A stretch of 64,000 bases of DNA from Cichorium intybus (Eukaryota; Streptophyta; Magnoliopsida; Asterales; Asteraceae): NCBI GenBank assembly GCA_023525715.1, contig CM042010.1:85996116-86060115 (forward strand), given 5' to 3'. Positions within the stretch are counted from its first letter, which is position 1. Every line of letters starts with the position of its first letter. The notes beneath the pieces are model-generated. The model was given only the letters and a program-made list of their open reading frames with translations, did no database searches and was not told where the DNA came from. Of this stretch, positions 13,824 through 24,612 are shown piece by piece. The translations under genes and the position numbers were made by a program.

Positions 13824-14849
13824 CGGCATACCCGCGCGATGCAGCGGTGACGATTAGTTCGTTACGATGAATAATTTTCGAACGACTATTAGTTTCTTTC
13901 GGTGAATAATTTTTGTGGCACTTATTTCATAATCTTTGACTTGTGTTTTGAAAAATTTTCTTGTATAATTATCGGATTGCTTTTAGTTTTCAAATAAATG
14001 CTTAATTTTTATAGGGCTCTTTATTGTCATTATCAGATAAAATTGTAAGTATCTTGCTTTGCTATTATTGGTATAAAAACAAAGTATTATTGCCTATGTT
14101 AGTAGCAAACTTATAATGCATTATTTTATGTAAATTGCTCGTAATCTCACAGCTCTATTTAAATTCTTGAATGCTTCAAATAGGTATGGCCTAAACAACT
14201 AAGAGCATATACAAGAAGCTGTTGTGCAAACAATAAAATCAATTTCAAAGAAACTCGTGTTATTATTGATGTGTAGATGATACGTTCATGTCACCTATTG
14301 CCATTAAATCATATCTCCTCCAAACTTTTTCAAGATTGTTCCCTTTGTTACTAGCACAAGACATTTCTGTTTTACTTAATGACCATATTTTCATGAAAAG
14401 AAAACTAATCAACGAACCTAGCTATCCCCCACCCTCCCTGTAATAGCACCCGCCGATTACCCATGGTTTTACCCGATTACCCGATGGGGATCCCCGATTA
14501 GATCCTCACGGTTTTTTAAGAGGGGACGGGGACGGATTTTTTAAGCGGGGACGGGCACGGTATGACCAACACCCTGCCCGAAATCGGCCCATTTCCATCC
14601 CTAATCATGATAGATAGAAAAGGATTACGGCTGAGAATATGGAAAAATGTATTTGCATTAAATCAAATATCCCATGTTATACGTCTACTCTCTACATAAA
14701 CAACAATATGCACTCACCATGTGTATCATTATCTAATCCACAACTACACATAACGAGACACCTCCCATGTTCGATAAAATCTCTATAACAAACATATGGA
14801 ATTTCCGTAAAAGGATACCAAAATATTGCGAAAACAAATAGCCGAATAT
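13237..14849. other. Intergenic DNA with a TA array and repeat-like patches
   Basis: No gene recognised. A GC-rich patch at 13300-13430 and a low-complexity GGGGACGGG/CCCGATTACCC patch at 14450-14600 look like pieces of repeats, but no ends could be set. Confidence 0.5.
13731..13821. repeat. (TA)n microsatellite
   Basis: About 90 bp of pure TA. Confidence 0.97.
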
Positions 14850-14932
14850 TCTAAGGTGTTCACTTCTAACCCTTTTGAACGATTGAATTTGGTCATTTTG
14901 GGTTGGGTTCGTGGGGTTGTGAAGTACCACCT
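14850..14932 (+). mobile_element. Left fragment of a gypsy LTR split by the SIRE-like Copia element
   Basis: AAGGTGTTCACTTCTAACCC and the following GTTGTGAAG..CACCT align with 62338-62420 in the LTR at 61771. The match continues at 31268 on the other side of the Copia element, so both pieces are one older LTR. Further left the similarity fades, so the 5' part is lost or strongly diverged. Confidence 0.75.
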
Positions 14933-15984
14933 TGTTGTCTCCAAATATTCTAAGTAAGTGCGGAAATGAAGATTGCGGAAAGTAAAGGTCCGAAACTTGG
15001 AGGTTTCGGAGATGGACAAGTCCTGAAGACTTGAGATTGACAAGTCCGAAGAATTGATATGGATGCGGAATTATAATGAATGATTAATACTTAGAACAGA
15101 TCTTAGTAGCTCAACAATAATAAGGATTAGCAGTAATATAACTTGAAAAGTAAAGACTGAAAGTTAAGTGTGCTAGAAAGATAAGAACAGTAAGGAATGC
15201 AGATAAGAACACAAGAGTTGATGGAATGAGAGATTATATTGATAGTTGAAAGTATTACATAAAGTCTCTCAAAACCATGAGGACTGAACACGAACTTGGT
15301 CTCCCTTTTATAGACTAAGGGATGACTATCGGATAATAACCTATGGACTGAAGAGGAGACAACACGTCTCTCATCAGTCAGATAAGAAAAGGTGAATCTA
15401 ATATAAAAATACAATGTCAGACTACGGTGGCTTGCCTATAATATAATATTATTTTAAATACACAAGACATGCTTCTAAAGGGCCACGCCTGATCTAGTCT
15501 AATCATATCCTATAAGTTGGAGTACGTATCCATTGCCTTATCTTCTAGATATTCTTTGATCTTCAGTCTTCTTTGTTGAATGTTTAAGTATGATATTTCC
15601 TTGGATTTGTTGATATTGATAGTCCGAAATCCTGAGTAGATTTCGGAGTCATGGCTGGTTTAATCAGAGTGTCCTTGGAAATATGATCATGTATATCTTG
15701 GTCTTCTGAGTTAGTTCGGAGTGTGGTCTTCCGAGTACTTTCTGATCTTGAGCTCTTTTGGAGTTTCGAAATCCATTATTGGATTTCGGATGATTACAAT
15801 GTTATTCGAACTTATCAGAGATGTTAGTTAAGAGTATACATCATACATAAATTATAAGCAATTGTTCATACATTAAATCATTCACATAAAAGTAAGTTCA
15901 TTCCATCAAAAGAAGAAGTTTGACATTACAATTCTAATATATCAAACTACGAATTGGTCAACGATTTGACTTTCAGTACTAACA
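14933..15984 (-). repeat. 3' LTR of the SIRE-like element
   Basis: TG...CA ends (TGTTGTCTCC to TACTAACA on the plus strand), 1052 bp, about 97% identical to 30216-31267. A TATA box (TATAAAAGGG on the minus strand) lies at 15312-15303. Confidence 0.95.
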
Positions 15985-15993
15985 ATTCCCCCA
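15985..15993 (-). other. Polypurine tract of the SIRE-like element
   Basis: On the minus strand TGGGGGAAT abuts the 3' LTR, the expected site for plus-strand DNA priming. Confidence 0.85.
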
Positions 15994-18818
15994 TTGGTGA
16001 CCAATCGAGGGGTTTGATTCATTTTTCACAATTTATCCAGTATGCCTTGTTTTGCAGCATATTGCCAGAACTTTCTGACTTCCAGTAGCCATTGCATTCT
16101 GAGAAGTAGTTCTTTCTTAGCTTCTGGATCTGATGAGGTTGATTTCTGCACGGCCTTGATGTACTCTTTCACCATTCCATTGGAGACTCTTCTGATCTGA
16201 TCAGCACGAAGAAAAAGGAAGGATCCTTTTTCAGCAGGATTCCTGTATACCAATCCGAGTACTGGATCGAAGGTGGCTCGATTGTCTGGCATTGATAAAT
16301 CAGGTTTGGGTATGATCTGCAGATCATGATGATCTTTGATGATCTTGTACATTTCAGCATCGTTGTAGCAGAATTCCTCTACTAGGAAGTGTAGAAATCT
16401 TCTTGCTGCTACATAAGCTTCTCTGGCATCTTGTTTTTCTTTGTGAGATAGCTTTACAACTATTGAGAAGATGTCAGCTGGATTCATGTTTCGAAAGTCG
16501 GCTTCAGTTATCAGAGTCGTGTTGTCGTAATCGCCGTTTCTGACCAGCTCATATTTGAAGAATTCAGATTTCTGAAATTTTCTCCTTTTAACACTTCGAA
16601 CGGCTGTTATGGGTTCGTTTGACCATGTTTCATTTTGAGGTTTGGTCCATTTCTTGAGGAATTGCAGATTCTTGTAGTAAGCAGCTACCTTTTTGTGAGC
16701 TCCTGATTCTGCAGTGAAGTTCAGAGTGTATCGGTATTTTTCTCCGTTGGGGGTCAACGGTATGTCCCAGTTGTGTCGGGACGTGGGGGGAGGATTATAT
16801 GATTTGAAGGGTTGGTAATCCGAATCGATCAGTGGTCAGAGATACATGATATTTGAAAGGTCGGGTCTACTGGGACCAGTTGGATTGTCTTGGTTTAGGT
16901 TAGGATCTGACTCTGTGCTAGACGTTTTATCACGTTCAAGAGAATCGAAGAACTTCGATTTCTTGTCCTTGACCTCTGGGGGATCGGATTCTTTGATGGG
17001 CGAGTATACAAGAATCTCATCTTCTGAGTGATCCTCGTCCATTGTATTCTGCTTTTTAGGTGATTTGGAAGGAGATTTTGGAGGTGGGAATTTCGGAAGA
17101 GGAGATTTCTGAGAAGGGGATTTGGAAGGAGATGTTGGAGGTGGAGATTTCGGAGGAGGAGATTTCTGAGAAGGGGATTTGGAAGGAGATTTTGGAGGTG
17201 GGGATTTCGGACGAGGATTAATAGGATCAATATTTTCTGATTCCTTATTATGAGTTTCATCCTCATCATTGTTCGTGTCTTCTTGGGTTCCTCCTTTATC
17301 AGCATTAATGTCTTCTTGCTGAGTGTCTCCTTGTTCTTTTGTTCCACTTGGGCCAGCAGTGGTGTCTATTAACATGTCAGTAGTTTGGGGTGATTCTACT
17401 GCTTTATCATCCGCCTTTCCCCCTCCTAAGGCACCTGTAGGAACGGAAGGGGTCACAGGCAGGCGGGCTAGAATGGAGTCTAGCTTGTCGGAGACAGTGG
17501 TGACTTCCTTCTTGATACAATCAGGAAGTGGTGTATCATACATGGTCTGTAGAGATTCCATAGCTTCTATGTTCAGCTTTGTGCAGAGTTTGATTTGCTC
17601 GACCGGGCCTTCCATTGTGCCAGTGATAGCTTGCAATGTATGTGTAACCATTTGAAGGAGGAGGGCATTAGTTCTCCTGAGGGAGGAGTTTTCGGCCAGA
17701 ACTGTATTAAAGTACATGGCTATATGCTCCATTGATGCGGTGAGCTTGGTTTGCATGGTTTCAACGAGTTCAGGAACTTGCTGGTGACAGTTTTGAACTT
17801 CGTCAAGCATTTTCTGTGATGTATTCATCATGTTTACTGCGTCTGATACCCGTTGAGCATCAATTGAGGCGATCCCTTCGTGGATAATCTTTTCAGATTG
17901 ACTGTCGTAGTGTAGAAGGATGTCGCTGTCTTTCTTTTCTAGTGCAGCTACTCGATCTTTAATTTCAGCAAGTTCGTTGACCATGGCCTCCTGATTTTGT
18001 AAGGATTTCAATTCGGTCAGGAGCGTGGTTAAGGCGTCAACCTTATGATGGAGAGAGTCATCATTGAGTAAGGAATTGACGGATTGAGGTTGAGGTTGTT
18101 TGACAGCCTTATCTGAGGATGAGTTGGCGTCACTGAGGTCGACATGATGCATTTGGGAGGAAGAGGGTTTGTCGACTTTTTGGTCAGTATCAGGGAGAGA
18201 GGTAGCAAAAGGTATTGATTGGGTGTCGGAGATAAGCTGTCTGGGGCCGGACTCAGTGGGTTGTTCGGCGGTATGTTGTTGCAATGCCTTTTTCTGAATT
18301 TCTCGAGCTTGAAATTTGTCCCAAGTGAGAGGGGCTATGGTTGAGACGATATTTGACCAATTGGGTTCAGTGGTATCAAATATATAGACAGGAGTGTCTA
18401 CCAGTGTGTTGAGGGAAGCACTCAGAAGGGAATCGATTAGGATAGTGAGTGCATTGATCCGCTGGCATTCGGATTTTGTAGTTGCGGAGTCATTATCAGA
18501 TGGTGGTCCAAATGTAGAGAGAATTTGGAGTTGCTGTTGTTTAAGCTCGAATTGTTGCTTAAGACGATTGAGTAGAGATTGTTGTTCTTGAATGGCATGC
18601 TGGAATTTCCTTTTGTCGAAGTTAGACGCATCCGCTGGAGGTTTAGTGAGATCCGGGATAGGATCATCCTGAACTAATGTTTCTGGCCCTCGAGATTTTA
18701 TAGGTGAGTTTGATGGATCTTCCATGTTCAGATCATTCTGAGAATCGTCCGAGTTGGGAGAGTTCTGTTTTTCCTCCTGATGTTCTGACTCGGAATCTCT
18801 TGAAGACGGTTCAGATGT

Positions 18819-19403
18819 CTAACAAGAAATAACATAGATTAGATAATGAAAACGTAAGTCAGATGGAGTATATACCTGATAGAAGCAAATAGATGATTGA
18901 ATCAATCATTATTTGGAAATTCAATTTAATGAATTTAAGATATCCATTTTGTTAAACACTATTAAGTAGACTGAAATAACCAAGTAATGTGATAGGTGGG
19001 TGTCTTAAGTTCTGATGATCAGGATATGTGATCTTGAAGTGCCAATAGATTGTGTGTGAGATATATATTTATACTTTTGTCTAATTTAAAAAGAATGGAA
19101 AATTCTCATAGGTGATAAGTTTCTGAAAAATCAGAGAGAGAAAAAAAGGGGGGGTTTCTTCAGAAATGAGAAGTTTCTGAGAAATGAGAAAGAAAAAGGG
19201 GGGTTTCTCAGAAATGAGAAGTTTCTGAGAAATGAGAAATAGAAGGGGGGAGTTCTCAGAAGTATGAAACTTCTGAGAAATCAGAAAGAGCAGGGGGGAG
19301 TTCTCAGAAATAGGAAACTTCTGAGAAATCAGAAAGAGAAGGGGGAGTTCTCAGAAATAGGAAACTTTTGAGAAATCAGAAAGAGAAGTGAGAAAAGTGG
19401 TAC
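18819..19403 (-). other. Candidate intron of the third ORF (585 bp)
   Basis: The donor reads ACG|GTACCA and the acceptor TTGTTAG|ACA. Both fall at codon boundaries of the same frame, and the inside is non-coding and filled by a minisatellite. Splicing is inferred from sequence only. Confidence 0.5.
19120..19392. repeat. Minisatellite, about 49-bp unit, 5.5 copies
   Basis: Units of the form CTGAGAAATCAGAAAGAG, then AGGGGGGAGTTCTCAG, then AAATAGGAAACTT repeat in tandem. G-rich cores and TTCTCAGAAA/TTTCTGAGAA inverted motifs recur. It occupies most of the candidate intron. Confidence 0.9.
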
Positions 19404-20360
19404 CGTTCTGTTTTTTCGTTGCTTCTTCTTGGGAGGTTGTTTGGATGGTGAGGACCCGGAAGCTTTCTTTTTGAGTTTCTTGGGGGCCTCACATTGTTTG
19501 AGAGAGTGTGGTGGATAATCAGGTACTTCTTCTGTTGTAGAGATGTGGTAAGTGACAGCAGAGTCTGTCGGATTCGTTAGGTTCAGAAGCGATTTGGGTA
19601 GTCTGCGGATTGGTCCAAAAATAGGGTCTGTTTTTGGAGCATACGGTTTGGCTTTGGGCATGATTAATGTGTCTTCGCCTGATTGTGTAGGGATTGAAAT
19701 ATGAAGAGTGTGATAGATGTGTTGGATGTACATGCCCCAGAAACGTGCTGAATGGATTTGGCTTTTGGGTTTCCGAGATGTGGGTATGTAGGAGAGGAAA
19801 TCGTCAAATAAAATCGATGCATGATCAATTTCTTGACCAGAGTAGAGACTCCAAAGGAGTCCCATGAGGCGTTTGCTCAATTAGTCTGTACCGCCCAACT
19901 TACTAGTTAAGCACTTAATGATTTAATGGATGAGACATTGCCATAAAGGCGAGATATGCCCTTTAGACATTTGGAAGAGTTTTGGCAGATCATGCATATA
20001 TCCCATATGGTAGATCATGGATTTAAGATCTGCATCGGTTGGTTGGTCAAATGTGGTTGTGTGGTAAGGAAGTTCGAGTGCTGCGGTAAATAGTTGTTTA
20101 TCAAGGACGATGGTTTGACCATCGTGAAGGGTTAGGGTGTAACCGGTGGGACATTTGGTAGCAGTGGAGACGATGTCGTGAAGTATGGTGATCGGTATAG
20201 CAGGGGGTGGATGAAAGAAAGATCTAACCAGTGTGTGTCTCGACAGAATGTGAATGATGATGCGTAGATGTTGTTTGTAAGTTGCGAGATCATCTGAAAG
20301 ATGGAGATTGGAGAGGGCAATGAGTATTGTGTCCTTGTCGCTCTTGGATTGTGACGCCAT

Positions 20361-21357
20361 TGAATAGGTAAGATTTGTGAGAGACAGGGAGTAATGGGGG
20401 TTTTAGATTTTTAGGGTTGAGAGATAGGAGACGGCGGCGAGAGAAGGTTATGATAACAGAGAGAGTTGGAGAAGATGAAGAAGCGTGTGAGAGTAGAATA
20501 AGAGGGAACGGTTATAACAATTTGAAAAAGTGTAATAAACTATCTGGGTGAGAGAATGAAGGGACGTGTGAACAGTTGTGTCAGAAAAAGTATGAGCTTG
20601 GCATTAAATGCTAAGAAATGATGAAAAGAGATGGTCCATTAAAGGACGGACATGTGTGGCAGAGAGAATGTCCATTGGAGAAAAATGGATCGTGTGGATT
20701 TTAATTATTGTGTATTAAATGTTTTTCGCATTTAATTTACATTCTCGTATTGAATATGTCGTGGTGAGGTGTCTAAGGTACGGAGTGGTGTACTAGTTGT
20801 GTTTCTGACTTGGTCAGGGGGTGGGTAGTGCTGAATAAGTTATCGAATCAGTAGAATTGGATTTCAGAGGTGGGGTGAGGATAGGAGATTGAGTTCCGAG
20901 AAGAGTTTTGGAGTGGAGGAATTCAGAGAAAGAGAGTTCTGAGTATGAGGAAGGATATAGGGTTTCTGAAGTATGGGAAGGAATCAGAAGGCATAATTCA
21001 GAAAGGGATAGTGTGGTTTTGAAGTTGGAAGTTTGAACAGAGGTATTGTTTCTGAGGGCTACGGGTCAGAAATGTTATTAGTGTGAGAGTTCTGATTGTG
21101 GTTCGGAGAGAAAAATTCAAAAGCTACTTTCTGAGAATAACCAGTTAATGGATAACTTAGGAGTTGTCATGTCATCCCTGTAGAGATAATCAATGGCATA
21201 GACTGTGTAGATTATGCAGTCAAATCATGTAGCGTATCTCTATGATACTGATCTCAAAGCGGTGAGGTGTCATGAAAAGGTAAAAGGGGAAGTGGTAATA
21301 AAAAAGGAGTATGTTGTGAAACTTAGAAAGTGCACAAGAGAAGAGTTGAGGACTAAG
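20361..21357. promoter_or_regulatory. Divergent intergenic region between the third ORF and Agenet gene 1
   Basis: About 1 kb between the start of the minus-strand third ORF (20360) and the plus-strand Agenet gene (21358). It could be a shared promoter region. I see no strong TATA box. It contains many purine-rich GAGAG runs and TTCAGAA/TTCTGAG motifs. Confidence 0.35.
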
Positions 21358-21773
21358 ATGGCTTCAAGACGTCCATTTAATCGTGATGAGAAAGTGGAGG
21401 TTAAGATGCAAGATGGTGAGTTCGCTGGTGCTGTTTATGTGTGATCAAATCTATGTGGAATCACCGTTATGAGGTAAAGATGACAACATTGACAGATGGA
21501 TCTACTGGAGGTCCTTTGAACGTACATGTGGATTTTGCATATCTTCAGCCTGTTCATCCTAAGGTTTTGGTAGAGTTTAAGCAGTTTGATTTTGTGGAGG
21601 TATGGTACCGGCGAGGGTGGTGGCCAGCTGCCATTTCAAGGAAAACTCCATACAATCAGTTCCATGTAGTGTTGGTGGATGGAACTCGTCTGTTTGTTGA
21701 TGAGTCGGAACTGAGAATTCATCAGAGGTATCATCTTGGGGAGACTCCGATGTCGCAGTACTATAAGCTCTGA
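21358..21773 (+). pseudogene. Agenet-domain gene 1 (antisense in the Copia element), frameshifted
   Basis: The frame begins MASRRPFNRDEKVEVKMQDG and reaches GEFAGAVYV before a TGA at 21442-21444. The neighbouring frame then continues with VIKSMWNHRYEVKM and a second module, FKQFDFVEVWYRRGWWPAAI...FHVVLVDGTRLFVDESELRIHQRY, ending ...SQYYKL. Aligned with Agenet gene 2 the match is collinear once a single small indel near 21440 is allowed. Two Agenet (Tudor-like) modules are therefore present. Agenet domains in plants bind modified histone tails or act in chromatin complexes. An upstream in-frame ATG at 21214 exists, but the ATG at 21358 matches the start of gene 2 better. It lies 578 bp before gene 2 on the same strand: a tandem duplicate. 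Confidence 0.7.
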
Positions 21774-22267
21774 TGATTTATGAAGTCTGTTGTTCTCCTG
21801 GTAGTTTATGTGTTTTGTTGTCGAATAGTATGTTTGCTTGTGTGGCTAGGATTGTGTGAGAGTTGCTTTTGTTATATTTTCTAATGTTTTGGTGTTATGA
21901 ATGAAAACAAGTTGTGTTGTTTGATTGAATATGTGAATGAAATTCAGAACTTTTCATTCAGAAAGGGTGTAAGAAGAAATCGAAGATGAAAAGATTCAGA
22001 GAGAAGGTAAGTTTTGTCGTTTTTAGAGGGAAATATTATAGAGAGAGAGAGGGTTAGGTAGGGATGTGTCAGATTATTTTTGGGAAAATGAGAACAATTA
22101 GTATGGAAACAAGATCAGTATATCCATTACACCGTCAAAGTTCCCAAACCATCTAATCAACTGTTTTTAGGCCGTGATGCTGATGTGACGGGTGCATTAA
22201 CTGCCCACTAGGGTCATTATGACCTTTATTTAATTGGATTAAAGAAGACGAATGATCATGCTGGTTG

Positions 22268-22280
22268 ATTATAAAAGGGG
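22268..22280 (+). promoter_or_regulatory. TATA box of Agenet gene 2
   Basis: ATTATAAAAGGGG lies about 75 bp before the ATG at 22351, the right distance for a plant core promoter with a short leader. It reads antisense to the retrotransposon transcript. Confidence 0.6.
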
Positions 22281-22350
22281 GGTTATCGGCTAACCATTTA
22301 TCCATTCATTGCAAAAGAGAAAAGTAATTATACAGATTTTGCTTGCAAAC

Positions 22351-22767
22351 ATGGCTCGATTTTTCTTCAAATGCTTTGACGAAGTCGAGGTGAAACTTAC
22401 ACAGGGGGATTTTGCTGGTGGTTACTATGAGGGGGTAATCACAAAAGCATGGAAGAGACGCTGTGAAGTGCATCTTCGATGTCTACCGGACAACACGACT
22501 AGGAAGATGATGGTCGTGAGGGTCAGGTATGGTGTTCTTCGTCCCATTCCACCTACGGTGATCGTGGAATACAAGGTGGGAGACTACGTCGATGCATGGG
22601 ATCGACAGGGATGGTGGAGTGGCGTCGTTGATAATGTGATCGGCGACGATGTGTACGATGTTGTGCTGTTGGATGGAAGGACTATGCGTGTGTGTGATCT
22701 GTCTGTGCGGATCACACAAAACTTTACGTATGGTAATCCTCCTAAGTGGCAGTACAACAAGCACTAA
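22351..22767 (+). CDS. Agenet (Tudor-like) domain protein, 138 aa, antisense in the Copia element
   Basis: An intact open frame, with no stop or shift, in an element whose other genes are all broken. The start at 22351 (AAACATGGCT) has a purine at -3 and G at +4; an in-frame ATG at 22309 lies nearer the expected cap site and gives a basic extension. Module 1 (about residues 7-60) has CFDEVEVKL and GGYYEGVITKAW. Module 2 (about 72-125) has YKVGDYVDAWDRQGWWSGVV and YDVVLLDGRTMRV, the aromatic and Gly-Trp-Trp pattern of Agenet/DUF724 proteins. Paired Agenet modules read histone marks in plant proteins such as Arabidopsis AGDP1/ADCP1 (H3K9me2). Whether this one does is unknown. It converges on the pol end (23098). 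Confidence 0.85.
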   Translation: MARFFFKCFDEVEVKLTQGDFAGGYYEGVITKAWKRRCEVHLRCLPDNTTRKMMVVRVRYGVLRPIPPTVIVEYKVGDYVDAWDRQGWWSGVVDNVIGDDVYDVVLLDGRTMRVCDLSVRITQNFTYGNPPKWQYNKH

Positions 22768-23097
22768 GGGGAAGGGGTGAAGATGTAATCTTTTGGATGT
22801 TTTGGACTGAATATTGTGTTTAAGTCATAAGATTTTGAGGGTGTTTTTGTTTGTGACTTAATGTATTTAGTTACTGTAATGTCTTTTAAGCACTTAATGA
22901 AAATATGTTTTCCTTTTATGTGTGTTTTTTGGTATCCCTTAACTAAAGTATGTGACAATGTTTTTGATCATTTTGAGGATGATCTTCTGAGACTATAGAA
23001 ATTTTGATAATAAGAGTAGTCGGAAGTCTTAAGGTTCTAAGAGGATAGTCAGAGATTGTTCAGAACTGAGTCTTTGCGGAGTAGATGATGGTCAGAA
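22768..23097. other. Convergent spacer between Agenet gene 2 and pol
   Basis: Non-coding. It holds the 3' untranslated region of the Agenet gene and the stop-proximal end of the minus-strand pol. AATGAAAATATG-type phrases near 22890 could serve polyadenylation on the plus strand. Confidence 0.4.
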
Positions 23098-24612
23098 TCA
23101 TTCTCTGAAGAAGTCAGAGTCAGGGTTTAACATTCCCAATTTATCCAGAAAATTATTGAATTTAGTGGAATCTAAGGCTTTTGTAAAGACATCAGCAACT
23201 TGTTCATCAGTAAGAATGAAGTATAGTTCGATGTTACCTTCTAAGATTTGATCCTTGATGAAGTGATATCTAAGATCGATATGCTTTGTCATAGAGTGCT
23301 GAATAGGGTTGTGAGAAATGGCTATGGCACTCTTGGAGTCACAGTAGATAGGAACCTGAAGAAATCGGTAACCATAATCCATGAGCTGAGTCTTCATCCA
23401 GAGAACTTGTGAATAGCAGGTAGATGCAGCCACATATTCGGCTTCTGCTGAGGACAAGGCGACACAGTTTTGTTTCTTGGATGACCAGCTGACTAATCTT
23501 CCACCTAGAAATTGACAACCTCCGGACGTGCTTTTCCGATCCAATTTGCATCCGGCATGGTCCGAATCGGTGAATGCTTGGAGTTTGAAGTTGTCTCCGA
23601 TTGGGTACCATAGTCCCATTGCCTTAGTACCTTTGAGATATTTGAAAATTTGTTTTACTGTTGTCAGATGTGACAATTTCGGAGCAGCTTGATATCTGGC
23701 ACACAGACAAGTTGAAAACATGATGTCGGGTCTACTTGCAGTTAAGTACAAGAGTGATCCTATCATTCCTCGATACACCTTATGGTCTACTGGCTCGCCT
23801 TCGGGGTCTGCAAAGAGTTTATGGTTGGTAGATATCAGAACTTTGGCATTGGAGCAATTTTCAAGGGAAAATTTCTTCAGAAGTTCATTTTTATATTTTT
23901 CTTGATGGATGAAGAATCCTCTTTTGGTTTGTTTAATTTATAGACGAAGGAAGAAGTTTATTTCTCTGTTCATGCTCATGTGAAATTTGTCGGTCATTAT
24001 TTTTGCAAATTCATCAACCATTGCTTGATTTGTGGATCCGAAGATAATATCATCGACATAGACTTGTATAATCATGATATGATTTTGATGTGATCGAACA
24101 AAGAATGTGGGATCTATGACTCCTCTTCTGTATCCTGATGATACTAGAAAGGTTGATAATGTTTCGTACCAAGCTTTGGGTGATTGCTTTAGACCACATA
24201 CGGCCTTATTCAGACGGTACACATGGTTGGGACGAGATAGATCTTCGAAACCAGGAGGTTGTTGAAGATAAACAGTTTCTTGAAGATCACCTTGGAGAAA
24301 TGCACTTTTTACATCCATTTGATGTACAATTATGTTTTTGTGTGCAGCATAGGCTAGAAAGATTCGAATGGCTTCTAGTCTTGCTACTGGTGCATATGTT
24401 TCATCATAGTCAAGTCCTTCAATCTGACTATATCCTTTTGCTACTAATCTGGCTTTGTTTCTGACTACCGTGCCCATGTCATCAAGTTTGTTTCGGAAGA
24501 CCCATCTAGTACCGAAGACTCTGTGATTTGATCGTCTCGAAACAAGATCCCAGACATTGTTTCTTTTGAATTCTGAAAGTTCTTCTTGCATGGCTCTGAT
24601 CCAGTCGTCGTC
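23098..24612 (-). pseudogene. Copia reverse transcriptase and RNase H region of pol
   Basis: The RT piece (24591-23938) shows WVFRNKLDDMG, ARLVAKGYSQIEGLDYDETYAPVARLEAIR, HQMDVKSAFLQGDL, the catalytic YVDD and FGSTN, a standard Copia RT. A TAA at 23938-23940 interrupts it just before the expected continuation; the piece between (IKQTKRGFFIHQEKY) is readable. The RNase H piece (23778-23098) has TDSDHAG, SSAEAEY and YCDSKSAI with the acidic catalytic residues, and the end DVFTKALD..KFNNFLDKLGM. This domain order and the QVLWMKTQLMDYG block fit SIRE-type Copia. Reverse transcription would occur in cytoplasmic particles; the nonsense codon blocks this copy. Confidence 0.9.

Larger units (their letters stand above)
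16026..20360 (-). pseudogene. Third (env-like) ORF of the SIRE-like element, apparently with one intron
   Basis: Sense ORF downstream of pol. Part A (20360-19404) starts MASQSKSDKD and carries blocks typical of the 3' ORF of such elements: HTLVRSFFHPPPAIP, the VLDKQLFTAALELP block, MGYMHDLPKLFQ, then LMGLLWSLYSGQEIDHASILFDDFLSYIP split over two ORFs, and a Lys-rich basic end. Part B (18818-16026) is a long coiled-coil/heptad region, a Pro-Lys-Ser repeat segment (about 17060-17210) and a conserved C-terminal domain (LITEADFRNMNPADIF). All pieces share one frame. A GT at 19403 and an AG at 18819, both phase 0, join A to B. Nonsense codons lie at 19923-19925, near 19887 and at 16836-16838. I see no signal peptide or membrane segment, so 'env-like' refers to position only. 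Confidence 0.65.

Noticed and set aside
18819..19403. The purine-rich minisatellite as the element's PPT
   Set aside because: The purine-rich strand is the wrong strand and it lies 3 kb from the LTR; the true PPT abuts the LTR at 15985-15993.
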